In this document: one piece after another, positions 49,830 through 59,100 of the stretch | How positions within the stretch are numbered: position 1 is the stretch's first letter | How the letters are laid out: each line of letters starts with the position of its first letter | Position numbers and translations under genes: made by a program | Assembly (NCBI GenBank): GCA_000149265.1 | Contig: CH002721.1 | Location: 65,401 to 129,400 of the forward strand | Direction of reading: 5' to 3' | Length of the DNA: 64,000 nt | Source: Ciona savignyi | Taxonomy: Eukaryota > Chordata > Ascidiacea > Phlebobranchia > Cionidae | The notes under the pieces: model-generated | Databases searched by the model: none | What the model saw: the letters and a program-made list of their open reading frames with translations, nothing else | Told to the model about the DNA's origin: nothing

Positions 49830-51515
49830 TAAAGCCAAGCTTACTATAGTGGCTGCATTAGGTATCACGTACAATTGTTGTCTCTGGTGGCACAAACTTG
49901 CTGTCGTCATATTGTATTGTACCTCATATAGCGGTGCAAACACAAGCGTGTGTTTTGACATGATGTTGTGCTTAATCAATCGTATGTGTATGTATAGTGC
50001 CTGATTTTATTACTTATTTGTCCTTTAATACACAAACAAATTAAATAAATTATTACTGTTTTATTTGTTTATGGACAAACAAACGTTTAATGAACTTATT
50101 GCTAAGTTCAGGGCTACTTTTACATATTCATTTTAATATAATTAATATATAAAATATCGAAGGATCAACTTAAAGCGACAAGGTGGTAGGTAGGCTTCTA
50201 GGAAGAGATTCTGCTGCTACAAGCCAAACTTTTCTTTCATCAGTTTGCTCATCAAATCTTTTTCCCTATTGGCTCGGTAGCTATCAACAGAACAGCTAGC
50301 AGAATAGCGACGACCCGAATGAGTTGTAAGGCACAAATATGTATTTTGTTGTCCAAATGTTCTGAATTCCAAAGCCGTTTTATTAAGCAATTTGTCTCCA
50401 GCGCTTTTGTAAGAGTAGACGATGCATGTAAAATTTCTTGATTGTTTTGACAAACCATCCAGATGAAGCTGTCGTAGAATCAGTCAACCTGCTTGAAAGT
50501 GTTTGTCCAGCAGGACAGGCAGAAAGAACTGTTAATTAGTGTTTTAAGCTCAATCAAAGATATGTTGTGTGGGCCATTCTTTAAAAGATATTTTTTTTCC
50601 AATTTTACCTTACCCAAGGCACAATTTGATTGCTTTTTTGGTTTAGCAAGTTGGGATAAGCGGTGTTCACTTATATGGTCTCATTTCATGAGCGACTTGC
50701 TCATGCCGCTTTGCCAAAAAGATTCAGCTCTGGGTATTTCCTAGGAAGTGGATCGATCGTTAAGGGCTGTATGTATAGTTAGTAGTAACTATTGCTTATG
50801 TCTTTCTACGTTGGAAAAAAATCTTCGGTTGGTTATTTGTGGAGGCTCCTGCTCTTTAAAAAGCTGCTGCATGACATAGGCTTTCAGGGCTGGCTCACTT
50901 GATGTTCCGGATAGAACAGCTTCCATTACCGTTTGAGCAATTTATTTGGTAAGTCGTTTTAAAAAGTTAAAAAACACTTAAGTTATATGCATTTATTATT
51001 GGACTGTTAATCCACGGGGTAGCTAGCGTTCATATCCCGGCTAGTTCGTCGTTTTATTAACTCTCCCTGGATAAATATCGCCCCTGTTACATACAACCAA
51101 CAAACGCAGTTAAAAAAATTATAAAATTCAGTTCCGCTCCAGCTTTGCAAAACGCATTGTTGTAAATTCTAGAGTTGTATTTTTTTTATCCAATAAGACT
51201 TTGTTTGCTTAACGATCTGATTGATAAGAACATTTTCATTAATTTTTTAACAGCCTTTGGACCATAATTTTTTTATTAATATAAAGTTTATCTGCGCAGA
51301 GCCCCCTAATTTTAGAAAATCTTGTCTGGCCACTTGGGGTTAGAGAGGTACGAGCATTTTTAGTCACTGATGCGGCACAGAGAAAACTCCGGACAAAAGC
51401 CAGCCAGACGTGTGTTTATTACAGCCTCCATCGACAATCTAAGCCTAAAACGATTGGTAACTAAGGGACATGAAGTTCCAAGTCTCACCTGTCCCAGAAG
51501 ATGTCCACTGTGATC

Positions 51516-51573
51516 GGTAAGCACTTAATGTACATCAAACTGAGGCTACAGCTGATCGACGTTTGTGACGTCA
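51516..51573 (+). repeat. Left terminal inverted repeat of MULE A
   Basis: 58 bp identical to the inverse of 60900-60957. Begins G|GTAAGC (splice-donor consensus) and ends with TGACGTCA, a palindromic CRE/ATF-type site, in position to act as promoter for the gene starting at 51596. Confidence 0.9.
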
Positions 51574-51595
51574 CTGAGCCGCTTTTGGAAACCCC

Positions 51596-52521
51596 ATGAT
51601 ATATTGTGGGTATTTTTTTTTCCTAGAAGAGGATTGTTCATGCGGAACGACAAGTAGCTTTTTTCTTGGAGGCCGAATTTTTATAGCGCCCTCTGCAGTC
51701 CACCGAGCACGTGTTGGTAAGTTAAGCGATTTTTTTTAATTACCATGATCTTTAGTTAACAGTATTACTTTTACTTAACCATGATCTTTAGTTAACAATA
51801 TTACTTTTACAGATGGAAATATTATTGTGCGCGACAGCGGCTCCATAATAATTGGAGCTGCTGCCGTCCCTAAGGGGGCAAATGTAGAGTAAGTTTAACA
51901 TTAGTTGTGTTAAAAGGCTATTATTTATTTTGCCATTTTTTCTCTTTACAGTAAAAGTAAGCAAGAAAACCATAAGAAAAAAAATCCTTTCGAAAAGGGG
52001 TTTTAATAAAAAGAAAAGGTAATTTTATTTATTTTGCCATTTTTGCTCTTTACAGTAAACAAGTAAAAAAAGGTCTTATCCAGAAGGGCCTTTGCCAAAA
52101 GGGATTTCTTTTGAATAAATAATACCTTTTGAAGGCATTTAATAAGACTTTTACACATTGCCTTAGGCTAATGTCAAGCAATTTTTCCCAGCCCAAAATT
52201 TTTCTTTTGTTGCAATGATTATGAATATATAATTCAAGATTTCTTTATTTCAGACAGGGGGCCATCCCAAAAAATGCAATGTAAGTGCAATATTTCCCAA
52301 TTGTATCCTTATTTGGGTTTTGTGTTTTACAAATTTATTAACATTACAGATGGCTCAATAAAAAACAATTCGTAACGTGGAAGAAAAGGAAGGGCAGTAT
52401 AGGTGGAGAGGCGGTAGTGGTGGAGGAGAGAGTGGTGGAAGTGGTGGAGGAGGCGAGAGTGGTGGAGGAGAGAGTGGTGGAGGTGGAAGAGGTGGAGGCG
52501 GAAGTGTTGGAGGAGAAATAA
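51596..52521 (+). CDS. Small spliced gene of unknown function at the left end of MULE A
   Basis: Four segments join in phase with good splice sites: 51596-51716 (donor GTAAGT), 51813-51888 (donor GTAAGT), 52254-52280 (donor GTAAGT) and 52350-52521 (TAA), about 131 aa. The upstream acceptor TTTTTCCTAG at 51617-51626 offers an alternative, spliced 5' end. Residues about 10-75 are a compact, Gly/Ile/Val-rich domain (GRIFIAPSAVHRARVDGNII, VRDSGSIIIGAAAVPKGANV), followed by a basic patch (QFVTWKKRKG) and a C-terminal run of Val/Glu repeats encoded by a GTGGAG tract. Two acceptor-bearing stretches are duplicated inside the introns (51746-51812; 51925-52070). AATAAA repeats follow the stop. Family unknown. 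By position it corresponds to the second gene of MuDR-type elements; that role is inference. Confidence 0.55.
52397..52510 (+). repeat. GGTGGA/GTGGAG purine-rich minisatellite in coding sequence
   Basis: Imperfect repeats of GGTGGAGGAGAGAGT. In the spliced frame they encode Val/Glu repeats; in the +1 frame Gly/Ser/Glu. Length is likely variable between copies. Confidence 0.75.
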
Positions 52522-53100
52522 AATAAAATGAAATAAAAGTGTTTTTATTCTTTGGAAATCGCTGAAAAAAGGAATTAAGTTATATTCGCGACGGGTAAAA
52601 TAAATTGGGCAGCACTACATTTGTAAACGGTGTAACACATGGAAAATGTTAACAAACACTGCACTAGATATCAGACCAGCAAGTTTGTACATCACTATTC
52701 TTCGGAACTTTTTTACCTGAAAATTATAATAATAGACATGAATGGTTTCACTTAAGTGTTAGAGAGATTCCAACATGCCCAGGAGGCTCTCCCAATATGT
52801 CGTTAGAGTTTTTATTACAGAACTCTTCGCCTGTAGCCATATATATAATAACTGTTTTTTTCCAAATTCTACTTAAGCCCATTCTGCCAGGTGCTACCAC
52901 ATAGTGGTTGCTTTAGGTGCAATTTTTGTCTCTGGCACAAAACAAGTCGCGCAAGGATAGCATGACAAACACATCACTGTTGGACTTTTTAAAGGGGAAC
53001 TGAAGTCAATTTTAAGAATATCTTAATAAATGGAAAAAAGTACGCTGATTTCAAAAATCAAATCAGTTTCTTCCAATATTTTTTGGTTAAAGAGTTATAA

Positions 53101-53200
53101 NNNNNNNNNNNNNNNNNNNNNNNNNNNNNNNNNNNNNNNNNNNNNNNNNNNNNNNNNNNNNNNNNNNNNNNNNNNNNNNNNNNNNNNNNNNNNNNNNNNN
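53101..53200. other. Assembly gap (100 N)
   Basis: Exactly 100 Ns inside the left TIR of the Kolobok-like element. The right TIR passes through the same point without extra sequence (TTAAAGAGTTATGAGCAAAT), so the true gap is probably near zero. Confidence 0.95.
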
Positions 53201-54003
53201 ATGAGCAAAATATGTATTTCATTTTATGTTAGGGGATTTCCCGTATTACGTCACTGACGTTGTTGAGATTTCGTGCCTATATGCATTGTATACAATCATG
53301 TGTCAGTTTAGAGGTGAATTAGTAACAGAAGCGCCTGCAGGAGCGTTGTATTTTCGTTTTTATTATGGAGACTTAGCATAACACTTGTCATATAGTCCTA
53401 CTGAACCAATGTACATGGTGACAGCTCACTTTAAGCGCGGTCATTAAGGCCTGCACGGTCCTGGACCTAAGCTGAATGCTGAGGTATACAGGTCTCGTAT
53501 TTAAATGACTTTAGAATAATAAGTCTTAGCAATTTATATCATAAATAATAAAAGTGAAAACAGAACAAGAAAACTATAACAGAATGCATTAAACTGTAAC
53601 TGCCAGCAATTTATAGAAATAAACCAGCTAATATTAGGCCAAGGCTAGACTATGCGGTGGGAAAAGCCTATTTCTTTCACGGTTTACCTTGGATGTTTGT
53701 ATAATGTTTTGCTGTTGTGTATGTGGTGCATTTAATGTCTGCTGTTATTGAAACTGAGCATTAGCCTACTGGTTGAGAATACCACTTATTGCAAAAAACA
53801 GTTAATCCACAGTTGAGTAGCTGATGTGTAGTCTGACAATAAGTACACAGCAAGCACTCAGATAAGTAAGTGAAGAATATATATAATAGATCTTTACTTA
53901 ACTACCCAAATAAGTTAATAAGAATATACCACATTTCTAATTTAGTTCTTTTTATTAGATATTGTAAAATGCCTAAAGTTAGGCCACTGAGTAGGAAGAA
54001 AGA

Positions 54004-54303
54004 GTGATTGGAGTATATTGTTTTGCTCCAGGATGTACAAATTCCTATTACAGCACACGAAATTCCAATCCACCTGTGCTCTTCCATCGATTTCCTCACA
54101 ACGACAAAAAACGGTTGAAGCAATGGATACAACAATGCAAGCGTTCTAAACTACCTGGAAAAAGAACCGCAGTGTGTAGTGCACATATTTGTGACAAGGA
54201 TTATCATAGTAAAATTGTATTTGACTCCAATGGAGTAGCCAAGATGATGAAAACAAACCACTTGGTGAAAAATACAGTTCCAACAATTTTAAATTTTTCC
54301 TGA
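54004..54303 (+). CDS. THAP zinc-finger protein (transposon-borne)
   Basis: A 99-codon frame, near enough a whole THAP domain: C6-x4-C11 (CFAPGC), FHRFP at 28-32, invariant W41, C58-x2-H61 (CSAH) and the closing LVKNTVPTIL. THAP domains bind DNA, and in P-element and Kolobok transposases recognise the transposon ends. The frame begins GTG with no in-frame ATG; an ATG at 53970 is in another frame and reaches a stop at 54007, so either an upstream exon supplies the start or a small frameshift broke it. The stop at 54301 follows the domain directly, leaving no catalytic region. Overlaps antisense the end of the P2X7-like frame. Confidence 0.7.
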   Translation: MIGVYCFAPGCTNSYYSTRNSNPPVLFHRFPHNDKKRLKQWIQQCKRSKLPGKRTAVCSAHICDKDYHSKIVFDSNGVAKMMKTNHLVKNTVPTILNFS

Positions 54304-54686
54304 TTATGCATTTTAAACATAGTGATCAACCCCAGTACATCAAGTGCAACTTCAAGAACTTCTTTATCCAAGCAGATAATTGAAAAATAAGGGCTTTTAG
54401 TAATGCAAGTCCAGTCTGGCATTATTTTGTGCACAAATGCATGTACATTCATGCAGCATAAACATTCTTGCGGTGTGTCCATAAGAATACAGTTTTTGCA
54501 ACGGCACCAAGTCATGTCAATAGGTAATGTTTCTAAATAAACATTTTCTTCTATGGGGCTTGCATCTTCAAAGATACTTTCAGACGTTTTCCTTGGTTCA
54601 AACGCACATGACTGAATTTGTGTTATTTTATTGTGTACAATAAAATTTCTTTCATCCATGCCAGAATGCTGAAAACTGTCATCCAT
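54204..54686 (-). CDS. P2X7-receptor ballast-like domain protein (transposon-borne)
   Basis: A 160-codon frame. Residues 57-120 match the cytoplasmic ballast domain of P2X7: W60, then C61, C63, C66 (WCRCKNC), ECLCC at 74-78, CITKSPYFSIICLDKEVL at 94-111. In vertebrate P2X7 these cysteines bind zinc. Free-standing copies are repetitive in many invertebrate genomes. The N-terminal 55 residues are acidic and low in structure. The last ~33 codons (below 54303) run antisense to the THAP frame and look non-coding, so the protein probably ends earlier or splices. Its role in a transposon is unknown; zinc or nucleotide binding would be inference from the family. Confidence 0.6.
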   Translation of the reverse strand: MDDSFQHSGMDERNFIVHNKITQIQSCAFEPRKTSESIFEDASPIEENVYLETLPIDMTWCRCKNCILMDTPQECLCCMNVHAFVHKIMPDWTCITKSPYFSIICLDKEVLEVALDVLGLITMFKMHNQEKFKIVGTVFFTKWFVFIILATPLESNTILL

Positions 54687-55590
54687 TTTAGTGTTACAAC
54701 ATTAACTTAAATTTACTCTAGAAATGAAGAAAACAAAAGAAATTTGTTAAAACTTCTATGCATATGTATACCAAATCTCTCACACTCTCAGTTTGTAGCC
54801 TAGGGGTTGATAACAACATTGCTAGTCTACGTTGCAGATTATGGCTATATATTGAAAAGCAACAATCATGAAAGAAATAGGCTGTTCCCACCGCATAGTC
54901 TGATCTTTGATTGATGGCTGGTTTATTTCTATAAATTGCTGGCAGTTACAGTTTACTGCCTCCTGTTCTAGTCTTCTTGTTCTGTCTTCACTTCCATGAT
55001 TTATGATATAAATTGCTAAGACTTATTATTCTAAAGTCATTTAAATACGAGACCTGTATACCTCAGCATTCAGCTTAGGTCCAGGATCGTGCAGGCCTCA
55101 ATGAGCGCGCTTAAGGTAAGCTGTCACGCGGGTACATTGGTTCAGTTAGGCTATATGACAAGTGTTATGCTAAGTCTCCATAAAAAAACGAAAATACAAC
55201 GCTCCTGCAGGCGCTTATGTTACTAATTCACCTCTAAACTGGCACATGATTGTATATAATGCATATAGGCACGAAATCTCAACAACGTCAGTGACGTAAT
55301 ACGGGAAATCCCCTAACATAAAATAAAATGCATATTTGCTCATAACTCTTTAACAAAACAATATTGGAAGAAACTGATTTGATTTTTGAAATCAGCGTAT
55401 TTTTTTCCATTTATTAAGATATTCTTAAAATTGACTTCAGTTCCCCTTTAAAGTGCTAACACTTATGAAAAGTGTGCATGTTACCCTGGCACAAATAATG
55501 CGCCCGTCACCATGTATTGGTGACATGATGTGATGTCATTTTGAGACAATTTACCACGGTAGAAGCTGTATAGCATCGAGCAATATCTAG

Positions 55591-55800
55591 GAGAGTTGTT
55601 TATGCGAAACGACAAATATTTTTTTGGGGTCATTGTGCTTGCACCAGTATGATACCGGTATTTAATTTGTAAATTTTCTGGATATTGATTAAGGAGTTGC
55701 GGTTTCAAAATCATCTTGGGCTATATATAGTTTGAAAAAAAAAGAATCGGCCTAAAAATAAAAAAAAAGATTTTGTCGTTCTGCATGAAACACTCTCTCC
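55591..55800. repeat. Inverted repeat made of MULE-end-derived sequence
   Basis: GAGAGTTGTTTATGCGAAAC (55591 on) and the inverse of GTTTCATGCAGAACGAC (55765-55800) are both related to the exon just inside the MULE A TIR (51629-51660). They face each other about 140 bp apart within MULE A. Confidence 0.5.
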
Positions 55801-56192
55801 TCGGAATGCCAGCCATATAGCTTCTGTGCAAACACAAGCGTGTGTTTTGATTGCTCTGGCATGACGTGCTTAATTGTAGTATGTGATTTTATTCCTTTAA
55901 TACACAAATAAAAGGAATTACTGTTTTAATTTGTTTATGGACAAACTAATGTTTTAGACAACTTAGCTTGTTTTCTTAGTCAGCCGAACACCATTTGTAT
56001 GGAAGCACAACTAGTGCAGGGCCACTCAAAGAATGGGTTCATTCTTTTAATCTGTAAAGTGTATAATTGCATTTTCATTTTATTATACGAAATATTGAAT
56101 AATTTAATTAAGGACCAACTTACAGCAACAAGGTGGTATGAAAAAATAACAACAATATTACCTATTTAAATCAAACGTAATAAGTCACTTAC

Positions 56193-59100
56193 CAGGTTTT
56201 GAGGGGCACACAAATTTTGCAGATTTAGCGTCATTATCTGTCATTCCAACGCAGTTCTGATGAAACCATTGTTTACATCGTTGGCATTGAATCCAGTCGA
56301 TTTTACAATTGTCGTTACAAAATCTGCATTGGTTTCTTTTCTGTTTTCCAGTTAGACAGTTTCCAGCAATACTGCTATATATTTCTCTGCGGTATGCTGT
56401 GGATGTACCTGGGTGCACCAAGCTCTGGTTGGCAGCAAGCCATTGTGCATACGTGCAGACATACACTCCACAACTAGAGATGTCTCGCTGAAGGCTTCTA
56501 GGAAGGGATTCTGCTGCTACTAGCGGAAAGCCAAACTTCTCTTTCATCAGTTTGCTAAGTAAATCTTTTGCCCTATTGACTCGGTAGCTGGACACCGTGC
56601 ACACAAACTCGTTAGGGTCAAGGTAGAGCAAAATTTTCCTTGATATATCAACAGCTAGCAGAATCCAGTGGGACCCAGATGGGTTGTAAGGCACAAATAT
56701 GTACTTCTTGTTGTCTAAATGTTCTGAATCCCAAAGCCGTTTTATTGAGCAATTAGTCTCCAGTGCTTTTGTAAGTGTGGACGATGCATGTAAAATTTCT
56801 GGGTTGTTTTGACAAAGCATCCACATAAAGCTGTCAATGACGCTGTCGCAAAGCCAACCTGCTTGAAAGTGTTTGTCCAGGGCACGCAGAACTGTTAATT
56901 CTCCACGGCTCAGGAATGGGTCCAGTGTTTTAAGCTCAATCAAAGATATGTTGTGTGGGCCATTTTTAAAAAGAGGTTTTTCCAATTTTCCCTGTTTTAC
57001 AAAGCCAAGCGATGGCACGATTTGATGTTTTTCCAGTGGTTGCTTTTTTGGTTTAGCAGGTTGGGTAGGGGGTGTTGTTGGAGCCACTTGGACATGACAC
57101 AATGGTGTAGTTACGGTTACAGGATAAAGAGATGTCACTGAATGCAATGGTTTCATTTCATCAGCGACTTGCCCATGCCGCTTTGCAAAAGGATTCAGCT
57201 TTGGGTATTTTCTAGGAAGTGGATCGTTGAGAACAGTATTCATTGACCATTTCCTTTTGCTTTTCCCTGACATACATGTTGATGCCTGTTCTTTTCTTAG
57301 CCCAGCATCATAAGAACATGACTCAGCAGCACGCTCAATCAGTTTCTCGAGTCCCAGCTTAATTTCCACCAGTAGTACACTGTCTGAAGTTAGAGTTCGT
57401 AATTTTGTCAAAGCATCACCAATTTCCCTCACTTGTTTTTGGGTGGGTTTATCATCTTTTTCATCAGTATAAGATAAAATTTCTTGTGGAGTGATGTCAG
57501 CAGTTGGCAGTGGGGTTGTGGGAAACCCATTCTTATTATCGGTATATAAGACGGGTTTACAAGACGTTGGTAGTACATGGGGAATCCAATGTAAGGTACG
57601 GGGAGTTAATGTACCAATTGGGCAGGTCCTTCCATGACACATCAGAAGAGTATTTCCTAAACACTGCAAACATGTGCTTGCATGGTAGAAAATGTTTTTG
57701 GAAATCTGGGCATGTGCATTTCGGAAAAACATTTTCATCACCAATGGTGACGTTGTATTCGTCATTAGAAGCACAACTTTTTATTGTGAACTTGCCAGAC
57801 ATCTTGGAAATGCTGTTGTCATCGACCTCTTGCGAAGAGCCGATTCGCTTCATGCAGTGTTTCACCAGTTCACGTGGTCGATTGTGAAGAAATGATGGCA
57901 CTTCATTCTTGTACGATCGATACATGTCGGACGCAAAGATGTTTTCATTTGAGTACCTGAAAAATGATTTGATTACTTTGCCCAATCAATAGAACTGTAC
58001 TGATGATGATACAAAAAGTTTACAATAGGATTTTTATTTTGTTTTTACAGTATTGTGGCCTACCTTTTATAGTTCTCGGGTAGAAATTCCTTGTGTATAA
58101 CGGTGAAAAGTCCAGATAAAGATTTATTTGTTCGGAATTTCATGTGGCAATCTTTTAAAACTCGGTTTTGACGCTCAACTCCATTATTTGTGCGTATGAG
58201 GACGCGTGTCTGTTCAGATCGATAAAACCATACCCACCTCTGCAATTTAAAAAAGGTTATCAAGAATGATACGATAACAGTAACAAGTGCTGGTTGTGTC
58301 TGTTTTACAATTTTCTGTGACTTAAATAAATATATAGTTAGTTACGCAGCTGTTACGTATTTTTAAATAACCTCTTTTTCTGGCAGCCATATCTGTTCAA
58401 TATATTTCTGCAGCTTCAGGTTTTCTCGCCACTCAACACACTCTCTAAGCTGCCTCAATGCTGCCACAAACTGTTGCTTACTCTCAGCACTAGCAACTGC
58501 CCTGAGGTAGCTGAGCACTGCCGACCTGTCATCACCGACTTCATTTTCACTTTTCTTCACCCATCTTTCCCAAGCTTGTTCTCGGTGGAAATCGCAAATC
58601 AGCACACGGCAACCTTTTTAAGTATATAACAATGCATTTTGTCAAAGCAGCAAAATGTACAATAGGGTTGGTTACTTACTCGTAAAGGAAGATTCAATTG
58701 CCCTGATCTCCGCTTCACACTTATTCGTCATGAAAAACGAAGGATTCCAAGAAGGTGACCAGCTTTTTAGAACTTCCAAAGCTTCCATGATGTCTGAGCT
58801 TGCTTCGTTTTGAATGACGAAGCTGCCAACAACCTGATAGCCAACATTTGTTTTCACACAAAGAAAAAACAATGGAAGAGCATATTGAGATGTTTTGTAT
58901 GTCGCATCCAAGAGACAAATCTCCTGTCCATAGCGAAGTAGTAACCGCTTCTGCCAGGCAAGTTGATGAACAAACAGGAGTGTTTGCCTGGACCGAATAA
59001 TTGGACATGCATCTATGGAATCTGAGTTATCCTTAACAGTGTCTGCTGTGGAATATGGGCCAGCAACGTAGGGGCGAAAGTGAAATTTGTCGTCCTCTTT

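Larger units (their letters stand above)
52993..55447. mobile_element. Kolobok-like transposon with long TIRs, THAP and P2X7-like genes
   Basis: The ends AGGGGAACTGAAGTCAATTT and inverse are flanked by TTAA (52989-52992, 55448-55451). Long TIRs (about 52993-53700 and 54870-55447, roughly 90% similar by eye) bracket a 1.2-kb centre. TTAA duplication plus a THAP domain suggests Kolobok (piggyBac also uses TTAA but lacks THAP). The centre carries a THAP reading frame on + and a P2X7-ballast-like frame on -. No DDE catalytic core is visible, so it is probably a deleted, non-autonomous copy. It contains the 100-N gap. It lies inside MULE A. Confidence 0.7.

Noticed and set aside
51501-51515. ATG at 51501 as the start of the small MULE gene (MSTVI joined by splicing to 51627)
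   Set aside because: In frame and spliceable, but that exon is the target-site duplication and MULE B sequence outside the element, so it cannot be the element's own start. An in-frame ATG exists inside the TIR region at 51596.
52397-52520. Gly/Ser-rich protein encoded by the GGTGGA tract
   Set aside because: That frame meets TAA at 52359-52361, just inside the exon, and does not join the upstream exons; the Val/Glu frame does.
57504-57887. 127-codon plus-strand frame
   Set aside because: Antisense shadow of the SWIM exon of the MULE gene.
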